Positions 22,413 to 34,475 of a stretch of DNA of 64,000 nucleotides are shown here, piece by piece (position 1 is the stretch's first letter; every line of letters begins with the position of its first letter). A program made the translations under genes and the position numbers. The notes under the pieces were generated by a model, which was given only the letters and a program-made list of their open reading frames with translations, made no database searches and was not told where the DNA came from. The stretch is from Gloeopeniophorella convolvens (taxonomy: Eukaryota > Basidiomycota > Agaricomycetes > Russulales), in assembly GCA_022496205.1 (NCBI GenBank), contig WTXD01000002.1:496001-560000 (forward strand). The letters run 5' to 3'.

Positions 22413-23682
22413 TTAGGCCGGAACAGCCTCGGGCGCCTGCCCGTGCGCGCTGCCGCCCGCCGTCTTGCCTCCGCGATTTTTGCTCCCTTTCGGCCGCCCG
22501 CGAGGGCGCTTTGCGCTCGCAGCCTGCGCGCCATCAAAAAGTATCTCGTCTGCCGCGCGCTTGCTGTTCTGCTCAGCGTTCAGGCGCCGCTCTTGGAGAT
22601 ACCTGTCGGGCACCGGGGGCCGAGGCCCGTACGCACGTCAGAGAGGCGCGCGCCGATAGCGGGAGCTTAGCGGCGTGCGGCGACGTACTGCTGCGACTTC
22701 TCTTCGAGCGTGGCCTGCAGGCTGGGAAGCGGGCCCTGTCCGAGCTCTGCGCGAAGCGCGTCGACGTCGCGCTTCGCCGAGGCGTACTCGCCGTCCGTGA
22801 TCTGCTGTATGCGCGTGCGGAGCTCGGTGCACCTGACCGGGCGATGTCAGCGGCAGGCCGACTCGGCACTTCGGTCATTTGACGCGGGCACGCACTCGTT
22901 GCTCAGCTGCGCCTCCATCATGTCCGTCTGTGTACGCGGGCGCGCGGAGTATGCGTTAGTACGATGACCATCGTGCGCGAGGCCTGCTGGGAGCCCTCCC
23001 ACCTTGTCCCGGTCCTCATTCACCTGATAAACAAAGAGTATGTTCCGTTAGCTTCGTCATGTTTCACGAATGCGGGGGAGAATCCCAGATGCGGGGAGGG
23101 CAAAGCTTAACGCAAGGAGATAAACACACCTCTCTGAGGCAGTTCAGCAGCCGTGCCCGTTCGCTGTCAAGCCTGCAATGCACCAAGCAGGATAAGACGG
23201 TTACGCCAGGCGCAGCGCGGACGGAGCACTGTTAGCCCTCGGCGACGACAGTCGGTGCATACCCGACGCACTTGTTCTTTTGCTCCTTGAGGTCCTGTAT
23301 TGACCTCTGCTTCTGCTCGAGCGTAGCATGCGCGGAGAGGATGTGTGCGGTCTGCAGCTGCAGCGTAAGCGCGTATTTCCTGCGATTGCACAGCAGTCAG
23401 CAAGCCTGCCAAGGACCAGATCCTCGCGATGCAGGGCCAGCCAGGCGAGCGCGCCCAAAAATAACCACACCCCGTTGGGCCGCCGGTGGGTACGACGCAC
23501 CCGCACGACGCCACGGTGCGCGAGGGTGCGCAGTCGCAGGCCGGACCCGACCTGACTCACTTGAGCTCTGCAGTCTTGGCGAGCTGGACGAGATTCTTGG
23601 TCCAGTCTCCCTGTGCGACGATGGGTTGTGCGCCCTTGCCGGCCTGCGCCGGTGCCTGCGTGCTCGCGCTCGCACTGGCCAT
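22413..23682 (-). CDS. Coiled-coil protein with AT-hook
   Basis: Seven exons: 23682-23561, 23379-23272, 23172-23130, 23023-23003, 22927-22896, 22832-22689 and 22602-22413, giving 660 nt and 219 aa. After a short Ala-rich start, residues 25-160 form a heptad-rich coiled coil (LQTAHILSAHATLEQK, RARLLNCLREVNEDRDK). The C-terminal part has an AT-hook, KRPRGRPKGSKNR, which in other proteins binds the minor groove of AT-rich DNA. Coiled coil plus AT-hook suggests a nuclear, chromatin-associated dimer; the specific role is unknown to me. Exons are very short (one of 21 nt), and introns are larger than the local norm (about 70-180 nt). The reading frame is consistent across all six junctions. Confidence 0.75.
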
Positions 23683-26472
23683 CGAAAAAGCACTGTCGGA
23701 GGTGTGCGGGAGTGCCCGGGGTAAAGCTGTCAACGAGCTCAAAGCTCACGGTGTCCGGGGTCTTTCCGGCCATATTCGCTCGCTTCGCCTGTCGCGCCAA
23801 CATCCGCGAGCTCGCGTGGCACGTCACCGTGCCACGCGCGTCGAGCCCGGGGCTATGATATTCTGTTGAACCAGTGCAGCTAGCAACACTTACACCCGTG
23901 CCACAACGACTACAACAACTGCACGATCGCAAACGAATTCCCAGCCAAACACAGCGGGCGTCGATGATCGTTGCGAGCCGCGCGTTCTGATGGTGCTCTG
24001 ACCAGCAGCATCCATCCAAATCTCCGTGTATCTTCCATAGGCCATTCATACACGGATTCGGTGCGTGTCCAGGCTCCAGATGCTTATTCTTGTGAAACTA
24101 GTGCGGGGAGAGAAGGTCGCCCTGTTTGAAATTCGCGACGCGGTTCCTCGCCTGTCTGCTCGCTCCACAGTGTGCGACAGCAGCCTGGACGCAGACTAGT
24201 TCCCAGCCTGACTGCGGCGGAGCTTCGCCGCTCGAGACAGCGTGAAGACGACGGTGAAAGTCGGAACCTAAAAACAAATGCACCAGGCTGGTTGCCTGGC
24301 AGCTCGCCCCCAGCGGGCTCGCGCGCGGTGCGCGATCGCTGCTTGCCTGCAAGGGAGGCGCACTTGCGCCGACGGACTCGAGAATCCAACAACGTAAGGC
24401 AGAAAAGTGGGATCTGCGTGTCCGAGCCTTCGACGGCCGCCCGCGAAATGACATCACCACCACCTTCCCCCGTGCGACCCTGACGGCCCCGGGAGGTCGG
24501 GCGTGGGCGTGTGATTCTGCGAGCTTACCCCTCCCTAGTGCCTGATCTGAAACGGGCAGTTAGAGGGGGCGGAGAATGCATACAGCTCAGTCAGGACGTC
24601 GCGCCCGTGCAGGCGTCAGCGCAAAGTCCGATATCACCCGACACATGTCCGCAGGAGGCTATCTGCGCGCCACCAGGCTGGGACAATGAGCGGCGCTGGC
24701 GCAAGTGCTGCCCTCGTGGAGCGACGTACGAGCGTCGTTCTGTCAGAAATCTCTGGTTTCCACCCGCGTCGCTCCACAACACCTGGCGCAAAACACAGAT
24801 CAGCACGAATGTTGGAGGGTATTGTCGTTCTCACTGTATTGGGGGTCGAACAATAAGCGAAACGCCACTTGACCTAACGATACGTAGGCTTGGGGGTGCG
24901 CAATGCGTTCATTACTCAAGGTCTCTCAGTAAGTCACGTTGCTGCTTTCCAATGTTTCCGATAGCAGGATAATCAGTGTTGCGCCCGACGGTTTAGCGAC
25001 ACCGAACCAGGGCTCCGCACGCCGGAGCGTGGGACCCACCAGTCGTGCGGTCAGGTAGTATTTTTCATGCAAAGTCGCCGTCAACTTCTGGCACCGGAAC
25101 GGCCAACAAGAATGTGCCAGAGTTGTTCCGGGCGACGTCGTTGGACGATTGGGTGCAGTTGGCACACTGGACTTTCGCAAGGTTGCCGGGTCGGCCCATT
25201 GCTGAATCAGATATGAAATTAGCGCGCGACGCGGCGGCTCAATTAAGATTGCCTGCCAGTGAGATCGGCTGCACGAGGCGGATTCAATTAGCAACCTAGT
25301 GTTCAACAACCGTCGATACGGTGGACTAGTGTGCGGAACATCTCGGGATAAAAGAAATGGAAGGCTGAAGGCTCACAAGGTCCCTAGCGCGTGCACGTTT
25401 TAGCAGTGTTGTACGACTGTTGGCAGGCTGCTCGGCACGTCAATTTCGCACTAAACGCTCGTAGTGGTGACGCAGTGTGCATCCTTCGTAGGCCAGGCGT
25501 GTAGGCATCAGACGCCTCAAAGGTAAAAATGGGAATGCTCGGCACGTACACACGGTTGCTCCCTGTTTCAATTTCGATGTCAACTCGAGTCTTGGTATCT
25601 GCCAGGAACGCACCGGCCGATGCTGTCAACCGAGTGTTTCGGAGGCTATACGTAATTAAGTCTCGGATTCAACGTTCCGGAGGCGACCGAGGGCATCGTT
25701 CCGCCACACGGAACGACAAGCCTCCCGTGCTGGATAAACCTTCAAGAATTGAAGGGAACAGGCCTGCGCTGAAGTGTGTCTGATGCATTCGGTGGCTGGC
25801 CGGACGGTATTCGAGTGGCAGGTGACTGCACGTGAATCACAGTGTATCACGCCAGTGATTATCACGTTTCCAGCTCTCATCGCCGTGCAATCGGTATCGC
25901 CGCAGATAGCTGGCTTCCCAAGGTTGCGCGCTTCAGGAGGCTTAGTTTGCCAGCCTGCCGTTTCGAAATTTGAGACGCAGTATTGTAAAATCCTCGATCT
26001 GCGAATGCGATGAAGTCAGTGTCTGAACTGTAGTTGAGGCCAACCGAGACGTTCTGGATGGGGAGGCCAGCCCCGCGGAGTGAGCGTTGCGGAGGCTAAG
26101 TTACGCATCAGGACTTTGCTCCGTTGTGGCGTAACCACATCGTGATTGGCGTGACCGCTAGACGAAGGCATCCCCATTTTGGGACTTGTCCGTTACAGGC
26201 AAAACAAAGCGTGAAAGGGCGAAATCCATACCCAACTCCGAGATGCTATCAATGAGGCTGTTGCCACTTTAGCAGGATAGAAGCTTTCCATTTACCTGTA
26301 GAACCCACGTCGCCATCAAAACGAGGTATCTAGGTACCGTTAGGGTCTTACTATCCAAAGAAGCCAATGGCGCATGAAAATGGACCAGAACAGCATGTGA
26401 TGCATGGAGCGACGAAAGTGTGTTAATTGCATTTCGAGATAATACAGATGGCGAGTCCTGATGCAGCCCTTA
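23683..26472. other. Long non-coding stretch
   Basis: About 2.8 kb. The first few hundred bases must hold the AT-hook gene's promoter. The rest shows only short open frames on both strands, with no conserved motif, no splice-linked exon chain and no direct or inverted repeat obvious by eye. It may contain decayed sequence or non-coding RNA. Confidence 0.5.
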
Positions 26473-28931
26473 TCAAGGAATATAGATCCTGGAGAAACCC
26501 TCCACGCTGTTCAGGTCATAAGTCGTCCGCACTGAAACAGATGTGCGACAGGGAACTCACGGCTGGCGACAACATGGGCATGTGTGCTTCGACGCCGACA
26601 GACGAGAGGCAAGATTCTCTCGGCAGTCATCGCAGAGGGCCAGGCACCTGGTACAAGAACGATAATCATGAGACAAAAGTCCTCACTAACCAAACTCGAT
26701 AACGACCAACGCTCACCGACAGGGCCAACAAATGATTTGTCGCTCCTCAACCGTACATATGACGCAGTTTCTTCGGGATTCATTGCTCAGGAGGTCCTGA
26801 GGTGTGGCTTTATTCCTCTTGCTCGTCACAAACGCGTCCCATGTAGATTGCTCCTGGTTGGTAGAATCCTGTTGGCCTGAGACTAGACTGCCATATCTTC
26901 GGCGCGTCAATGGCAACGAGGACGTGTCGGTCATGTGGGCAAGAAGAAGAGGTGCAGTAGCAGAGGATGAAGCGGTGACAGAGAGGTCGCTGTACAGCGC
27001 GACCGTGTCAACCTCTTCACCCGAGACATCGCTCTCCATAGCGTCATCATCAGAACTGTCAGGGGCCGGGCTGCTGGGTAGAGCGAAGTCGTCCTCGTCG
27101 TCGTCGCTGAGAGCCTCGCCCGCAAGGAAACGGTCGTATACGTCCTGATGCCCCTCGATTTCTGGTTCGGAGGTGGATCTACGCGGCTGAACATCGGAGT
27201 GATGTGTGTTTCCGCTAGGAGAGATGTTGGACTGAGGGAAAGGCGGTTGACCTCGTAAAACCCGCCATGCCACCCGCCCGCAGCCAACGCCGAATCTGGC
27301 TGCAGTGTATCCAAACCTCTTGAACTCCATGAACCAAGTTGGGTCTACAATGGGATCACGATTTGGGGAGCCAACTTTGACGTGCCTAACCTCGTTGACG
27401 AAACCCTCCTTGCGTTGACGTTGACGGCTCGACCCATCCACTGCGTGTGTAAGAGATACAACGCCGGCACGGTCCATCTCAACCTCGCCATACTGGACTT
27501 GCGGCTTCGAAGATTGCACGTACTCCGCAAGGGACACGCTGCCGACCTCATTACCCAACCCGGCCACGCTCGTCGCTTCGAGGCTAGCAATGCCCAGGCG
27601 AAGCAGTACGATTGAGAAATCCTCGTCCCACTTTGGCATGAGGGATGCTGCGTGTCCAACGAAAGGACGGTTGATCGAGCCCTCCAGTAGCAGTTGCGTG
27701 AGGATGTTGAGCAGGAATGCAACCAAGATCACAATGAGAAGTAAGGTGTCGAAGATGCAGGACATGTAGTTGAGTAACGGGTAAGACAGTGGCGAGGACC
27801 AGAGGACTGAGTGGAAGTGAATGAGTGTGAGCACCGAACATATGGTCGTCGGAATCAGTCGTTGATTGGACCAGCTTTGCTTGATTCCAATGAGGTGTAT
27901 CATAGTAAGCTGCAAGGGCATTAGTATTGATGGGTGTCCCTCGCTTCCTGCCTTACCTGGAAAAGGGGCATTAAGATGGTGAACACAACGTTCACATCTG
28001 GACGCGAGGGAAGTCCTTCGGGCTTCACCAGGTGAGTTAAAGGTGAAGAATAGAAGTGCAGCATGAATGAATAACCAAACTAGGGAGCCAATGATCAGAG
28101 GCCCGCTTCAGAAGTAAGAGAAACATAAGACGAACCAAATTAAAAGGGGATGCGTTGGAAGAGCCAACGCCTTCTAGCCCTCTTGTTAGAGCACCTACAC
28201 ACAGCACACCGCACACAGACAGGAAAGTAGACCAACAAATGTCGTCCATCTCCTGACGAGATGCCCACTCGTCTAACATTTGCAGCGGTTTCCACAAGGA
28301 GGAGGGAAAGCGATCGGAAGCCTGTAGGAATAACACCGACCAGAGTACAAGTGATCTGAGAATATAATACAGAGTCGGCAGGCGAAGGATCGTTCGAGAG
28401 TATGTGGATGACAGATCTATGGGGAAAATGGAGGGAAGGATGAGGCGGAGCACGGCCCAGCGACTTCGTGGACCTGTGTCAGAGCGGCCGTGATGCAATG
28501 GAGGGCGTCGGCCAGGCACCACAATGTTCTGAATGCGGTTCAGAAGCAGAGCCTGTAGACAGATAGAGTTTGGGAACACGCAGTCCGTCTGATTCGTAGA
28601 CACGCACCATCGCAAAAAGGGAGACTGCGTAGCCCGACGCAAAGAAAGACCATGGTCCGGGATAATGGGGGAATGCCGAGGGGGATGGACTCTCCATGCG
28701 CACGAGATGTGCGGATTCGTCGGTGCCTTGGTTCAGCGACAATGACATTGAATGACTGGCTTCTGCCTCCCTATCCAGCAGCTCGTCTAACCACCGGAGG
28801 CGGGCCAGCCAGCGTGATGGCATGTCCAATATGAATTTGAGGGTGCTCCGGGTGACCGATGGAGAAGGCGAGTTGCCCGCCGGCGCTGTGTGTCCCGAGG
28901 ACATAGAGACAACGTTGGCCGGGATGCTCAT
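26473..28931 (-). CDS. Multi-pass membrane RING ubiquitin ligase, Asi1/Asi3-like
   Basis: Exons 28931-28608, 28552-28136, 28079-27957, 27909-26717, 26647-26561 and 26506-26473 sum to 2178 nt, 725 aa. At least five hydrophobic segments are visible, including WSFFASGYAVSLFAMALLL, WSTFLSVCGVLCVGAL, VVFTILMPLF and DTLLLIVILVAFLLNIL. An acidic Ser-rich loop follows, and the C-terminus is a RING-type finger: CVICTVEERQIICWPCR, CLALCDDC and CPCC, ending GFSRIYIP. Yeast Asi1/Asi3 are inner-nuclear-membrane E3 ligases for nuclear protein quality control; that location is inferred here from layout. The RING spans three exons, so truncated gene models are easy to make. The start is the first ATG before the conserved LDMP...LRWLDELLDREAE block. 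Confidence 0.78.
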
Positions 28932-29216
28932 GATACGTGCTAGCGGGCACTGCTCGGAGAGAAGGTGAGTGCGAGGGACTCCTCGCACCACGGTCGTGGT
29001 GTGCGGACAAATCACTGGTCGCACGCCGCCGCTTGCTGATGCGACTCCGGCTTGCCGGCCCCGCTCGCCCCGCTCACTCACCTCAACTACCGCGTCCGTC
29101 ACTGTCGACAGTTTGGACAGCGCGTCACGGCTGTGCCCTACTGGCAGGACCACTGCACGTTTACATCACCGGGACAGCAAAAGCTTCGACTCTGGAGTCG
29201 TGGTATCCACCCCTCG
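28932..29216. promoter_or_regulatory. Divergent promoter, RING ligase / PGS1
   Basis: 285 bp lie between two outward-facing start codons. The interval is GC-rich and lacks any clear TATA element. It must serve both genes. Confidence 0.4.
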
Positions 29217-31078
29217 ATGGTGTCCGCTCTTCACACTTCACGTTCTTGGTTCACGCTGCTTCGAGCTGGTCGTCCATGTTTTCGTGCACTCGTGTCCACT
29301 CACAGACACAATCATCTCTCGACCGCAAAACGCCATATCTCCAGTATAATACAGAGCCCACAGATTCATGAATTTGCATCCTCTTTGGCGCAGACCCAGC
29401 CCCACTTTGCCATATCACCAGAGAAGATACAAGTTCTTTCGCGTCCGAGCAGTTTCTACGAGCAACTAATTGTAAGACACAATATAAAAATATCTCATCA
29501 TACTTCACAAATGAACGCGATGTCAGGACCTGATCCGAAATGCGCAAACCCGAATATTTATCTCGTCTCTCTACATTGGGTCATCTGAGACGGAACTGGT
29601 GAGCAAGACTTCTGTCTGCGATGGCCCAAGGCTAAAACTTGATTCTCTAGGTAGATGCACTACGCGACGCGCTGCATGCTAAACCATCTCTACATGTGTA
29701 CTTGCAACTCGATTATAATAGGTCAACGAGACCCGGCCGTTCTTCCACCACGGCTCTTCTAGCACCTCTGGTCAGGGACTTTCCTGACCGGTGTCACGTT
29801 TCTCTATTTCGCAGCCCCAAGCTTAAAGGGGTACTTTCCAAGCTTGTTCCGCCACGGTTCAATGAAGGCTTCGGCACGTGGCATGCCAAGGTGTACGGCG
29901 CCGACGACAACATCATGATCAGCGGGTAGCTATATCGCTCATCTCGGAGAACCGTGTCTGATGAGCGTCGCCTGCAGTGCCAACTTGAACAAGTCTTATT
30001 TCACTGACCGCCAGGACCGTTACCTCCTGTTCTCCATGACCCCAGAATTGTCGAACTACTGCTTCGATTTCTTGATGACCGCCGCCTCATTTTCCTACAA
30101 GTTACTTCCTGCTTCATCACCAGGAGACAATGATGCGCACACGACGCTTTACTGGCCTCATATGAATACTCATCCATCTAGGATCGAGCCCGAAGCAAAG
30201 CTTGCTCTGTCTAAGCTCCAACAGCATCACGTCGCGAAAAGTGTCAGAGTCCAGGAGCGCCTCCAGTCCGAGGACTCTGTGACAGTGTTTCCCATCATCC
30301 AAGCTGGACAATTCGGTATCCGAGAGGAGGAAGAGAGCTTGAAGCTACTTTTTCGTCATATGGAGCCCATCAATCCCCGAGAGATGGTTTCTGCTTCCCA
30401 GCCGCTCCTGAATCTGACTAGCGGGTATTTTGGTCTGTTCGCCTTGTACAAGGATTTAATTCTCCGCTCGCCCATTCACACCCGGATTCTTTGTGCCAGT
30501 CCCAAGGTAGTTCTCCCTCTCTTCCATGCAACGCGCGGTAGCTCAATCACCTAACTAGGCAAATGGTTTTTACGGCTCCAAGGGAATATCACACCGCCTA
30601 CCAGAAGGCTATACTTGGCTGGAACAGCGATTCATGGCAGCTGTACGTGCCTCTCAGAGTGGTGACCCTGCCAGGTCTCGGCCGTCCAGTGGTTCTGGGT
30701 CTGTGGAGCTCAAGGAGTGGAGCAAAGATAGCTGGACATACCACGCGAAGGGTACGCGCGATTCCCCAGGATTGCTTGGTCTGGACTTTAGGGTGAACTG
30801 ACTGGGATTTCATGCCTGCAACAGGGATCTGGCTCTCACCCAACCCTGAATCTCTGCCTGTTCTCACGCTTTTTGGCTCGACAAACCTAAACTCGCGTTC
30901 TGCCCACCTCGATACCGAGCTGTCATTTATGATGCTGGCGAACTCTATAGACGTACGGAAGAAGCTCCAGCACGAAGTACAGGGGTTGAATGAGTTTGCT
31001 GAACCCTGGCGGGGCGACCAGAGGCCTGTGCGACTGGTGACAAAGCTCCTAGCTCGTATACTGAGTGGCTTTCTATGA
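29217..31078 (+). CDS. PGS1: Phosphatidylglycerophosphate synthase (mitochondrial)
   Basis: Exons 29217-29471, 29527-29598, 29651-29925, 29978-30506, 30559-30751 and 30825-31078 sum to 1578 nt, 525 aa. The enzyme joins CDP-diacylglycerol and glycerol-3-phosphate to phosphatidylglycerophosphate, the first committed step of cardiolipin synthesis in the inner mitochondrial membrane. It belongs to the phospholipase D superfamily: the first HKD motif is HAKVYGADDNIMISG, the second region HAKGIWLSP with FGSTNLNSRSAHLDTE. The N-terminus is Arg/Ser/His-rich and fits a mitochondrial presequence. Other family blocks are IFISSLYIG, QLDYNRSTRPG and SYFTDRQDRY. All junctions keep frame. Confidence 0.93.
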
Positions 31079-31595
31079 GGCCAATCCCCTCGCCCTCGGG
31101 TTTTTCTCGCCTGATCTCGTCGACTTCCATGACGAGTTGCTTCATCATTGCATAGATTCGTACCTACACCCTGCACCACATTCCGTAAATTTCCCACCAC
31201 TCTCTTCTTTAATTCTAGCCGTTTCGCCACGAAGGCGCGACGATATAGCTAGACCTTATCACACTGAGTCTGGCCCGTAGCCCACAAGATCCGCATTTGG
31301 GGGTATATGAAACTCGGCACCGTCCACCTTATCGCAGGGAAGTTCGTGTCAGAAAGCTTCAATATAGGAATCGCAGCACCGGTTGGGTTATTCAGGGGTC
31401 GTTTGCGATGGGGTGCCGCGTGTTGTAGAGTTCGAGGCCTCGCCAAGCTCTCTCCCAGGCTTTGTGCTCGCTCCCGCTCCTGGCGATGCGGCGATCCGTG
31501 GAGCCAGGTATTCATATTTCCGCGAGTCGAGAGTGAATGTGACGGGGCCCTACGACCATCGGGACCGAAATCAGCATGGTTCGAACAAGAAGCAA
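31079..31595. other. Intergenic between convergent PGS1 and DTD genes
   Basis: 517 bp between the two stop codons. No exon or structured element is recognised; it probably consists of the two 3' UTRs. Confidence 0.45.
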
Positions 31596-32338
31596 TCAAC
31601 CGGTCGGCGCCACCTCGTTGGTCAAGCTAACGTTCATCATGGCTCCAAATTTCCCATCTGTAGGCGGAATTCGGTAGATACCCACCCTCAGAACACGGTG
31701 GTGTGCGCAGACCACATACCCTTGATCCTCTCTGACGTATACTGTTTGCCCATCTGCTGTAGGAACAATGCGTACATGGAATGTGATTGATCTGCGGACT
31801 TTCTCGCGGATGAATAGGACAAAAGCGTTACACAACAGGGATTCCCGAACCATTGCACGGTGGAAGTCTGGCTTGTTGCCTTTTGACGTATTCGCCATGA
31901 GAGTGAATTGGGATACGCAGAGTACCTCGCCCTGTATCTCCTTGACGCTAGCCTTCCACATATCACCAGACGGACCAGAGAACACCCGCAACGACAGTCT
32001 ACGAGGAGACAACCAATTAGCACCCGGAGAAGGCGTGTTCAAAAAGAGTTGAATTCGGTGGAATCGCCTACATCTTCTTCGCCAGAACCTCGACGTCGGA
32101 TGCATTGTCATCTGTGCGGTCATTCGCTCAGCTAATCCAATTCTCCCACTATGTGAACATGTCATTGAAAGTGATGTACCGGCGCCAATGCCCACGAGGA
32201 CCATCAGACCCCGGGAAATTTGGGAAACGACTTCGCTGTCCACTGGAAGCGAAGTTTACGCCGTCAGTGGAGAATGTTACAGTGATGAAAGGGACCTGTG
32301 ACTGAGGCTGAAAGCACGCGTTGGACGACTGCACGCAT
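31596..32338 (-). CDS. DTD1: D-aminoacyl-tRNA deacylase
   Basis: Six exons: 32338-32296, 32242-32180, 32111-32072, 31998-31851, 31798-31720 and 31657-31596, giving 435 nt and 144 aa. The enzyme removes D-amino acids (and mischarged Gly) from tRNA in the cytosol. It begins MRAVVQRVLSASVTVDSEVV and contains the cross-subunit motif VSQFTLMANTSKGNKPDFHRAM. It then has the second hallmark, here DGKFGAMMNVSLTNEVAP, where the family has a Gly-cisPro-type N-x-GPVT; this copy reads NEVAPTG and stops, slightly shorter than usual. Intron 4 must end at an AAAG acceptor (31802-31799) to keep frame, although a GCAG lies 8 nt further on. Confidence 0.88.
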
Positions 32339-32832
32339 TGCTCCCCGCAGACAACTTTAGGTCGTCGTGGTGGTTTGGCAAGATGGGTCCCGTAAGCTGC
32401 TAATGCAATGCACGGAAGTCGGAGATCTGGCCGGAGATGTCTGGCACATGGAGTCCACGTGGTCATCTGACTTGGCGTACTTACAATTTTGGGTGCAAAT
32501 TACCACAAGCATATCTATTATTATACAAATTTTGCTCCTGGACTTTAGTTGGGAAGCCAATGAAATGGCTCATCTCCGCTCTGGACGATGTCTTGGTGGT
32601 GCCGCTGGTATAGACCGCGCAGAGGGATTCCCTTGGAAAGGCCCGTAGAAGAATCTTAAGGCCTGAAGGTTTAGTCGTCGGTTGCAGTTGCGTTCTCGGA
32701 TTCGGGGTAAAAATAAATTACGTGCTAAATTACCTGTGAATTCCAGTTATGGCATTTCGCAGGCAGTCGCGTTGTGGGACGCGTTCACCTGAACTCTGGT
32801 GTGCCTTTGCCCTCGAACGTCCCCAACGTGAT
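32339..32832. promoter_or_regulatory. Divergent promoter, DTD / PPIL1-type cyclophilin
   Basis: 494 bp separate the outward-facing start codons. A short AT-rich segment at about 32,480-32,535 interrupts otherwise mixed sequence. No specific binding site was recognised. Confidence 0.35.
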
Positions 32833-33597
32833 ATGCCCTCACCCGAATCTGTGGTACTCGAAACAAGCTTGGGCATCGTCCAACTAGAGCTCTACTGGGA
32901 TCATGCACCCCACGTATGCCGAACTCGTCTCCCGGCCATTGTCCTTGTTTGTTGATCGACCCTCGTGATTCCAGACCTGCGAGAACTTCGCGCAGCTGGC
33001 GAAGCGTGGATACTACAACGGCGTGATATTCCATCGCATAATCGCCGTGAGTTTGTTTTAGGATTGTATTGGATCCTGCTGATCTCCCGCCCGAAGGATT
33101 TCATGGTTCAGGGCGGGGACCCGACAGGCACAGGCAGGGGTGGTACAAGCATTTACGGACAGAAGTTGTGAGTCCATCGATATACAAGTGGTGTGCCGTG
33201 TGTATGCCGACTCATATGACCCCCAGCGAGGACGAAATCCACCCAGAACTGCGATTCACGGGTGCTGGCATCCTCGCGATGGCCAACTCGGGGCCAAATA
33301 CCAACGGTTCGCTGTCTTCTCGCCTGCGCCGGACGCGCAGACCGATTGACTCGCTCTTGCGCCTCCCAGGTTCTCAATTCTTCCTCACGTTAGCGCCAAC
33401 GCCCTACCTGGACAACAAGCACACGATATTTGGCCGCGTGAGCTCCGGAATGCGTGTCTTGCAGCGCCTGGGAGCCGTGGGCGTTGATGCACAGGATCGG
33501 TATGTATAAGCTCTCGTACGGGAGAATCGTCGGCTGAAAAAGCTATGCCTACAGTCCACGTGAGGACGTCAAAATACACAAGGCTCGAACGGTTTGA
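32833..33597 (+). CDS. Peptidyl-prolyl cis-trans isomerase, PPIL1-type cyclophilin
   Basis: Exons 32833-32913, 32975-33046, 33097-33167, 33227-33306, 33370-33499 and 33555-33597 sum to 477 nt, 158 aa. It is a single-domain cyclophilin with [19 protein letters not shown], the catalytic [19 protein letters not shown], then [31 protein letters not shown] and the active-site block [10 protein letters not shown]. The HAPHTCENF and [11 protein letters not shown] blocks match PPIL1, a spliceosome-associated cyclophilin. The short C-terminus KIHKART also fits. Residues for activity (R in FHR, F in MVQGG context, H in KHTIFG) are present. Confidence 0.93.
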
Positions 33598-34475
33598 CCC
33601 GAAGGCAGCGTATCAGACCTACATCAGTGTTTACGGGGGCGTTCGCTCTCAGAGGGTGTCCCCAGTTCCTAGCTTCCTGGACTACGCAGCTGACAGGTAG
33701 CTGTAATGCTGGATTGCGCCAGTGCGCCTGTATACGTGGCTGATCGCCTTCTCTTCTTCACGTACTATCAGGACCTTACCCGCGTTCAATGCAGACATCT
33801 GATTCTACTGAACTGATTCCACTGAACTGGCAGCCCTGTTGACGTACGAGGTTCCGCCGTCTCCTGCATCTTTGCGGTGGCGCTCATCTGCACGATAGGC
33901 GTCCGTTCTGTACCCTAAATCTATCGGTCATACACGCGACGCGACGGTTGCTCTAATTTACTTTATCAGCGCCCACCTTGCAAAGAGCGTCCAACCCAGG
34001 TACATGTGTGAATCCACACGCGCCTCGTGGTGTGAAGAGAAGCCTCGTCCGAGTCTGCCCACGAGGAAGCAGAGTATACATACTGGGGTAAGGACCCAGG
34101 TGGGCAAGTTCTACCATTCAACGGTGTCAATTCCCTGTTAGCCCCGTATTCTCTGTTTAGAACCGGCGCGGAAATGACCACCTATATCTCTAGGACATTG
34201 GCGTGAACATCCCTGAAGGGTAAAATATTGCAAACGTGAACTATGATATACTATAGAGTGGCACAGACAAAACCCCAAGACATACGCGTTATCATACCAT
34301 CAAGATAATGAGGCGGGAAAGTTCTTCCCAAAGGACCCTCCATGTGACATGTGAATAATAAGTGCAACTTCTACCCGCTCTCACGGCGTGTAAGTGGCGA
34401 TGCAACTATGAATACGAGGTCCTCGTAGAAACGAGAGGAAAGCTCGAGGGGCAAAGCTCCTCTTAAACGGGACGC
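33598..34475. other. Intergenic between convergent cyclophilin and CDC4 genes
   Basis: 878 bp with no recognised coding exon on either strand. It should contain both 3' UTRs. Composition is mixed and no repeat is evident. Confidence 0.45.

Noticed and set aside
24000..26472. Possible transposon remnant or gene in the gap
   Set aside because: No terminal repeats, transposase or reverse-transcriptase motifs, or spliceable exon chain was seen by eye. A homology search could change this.
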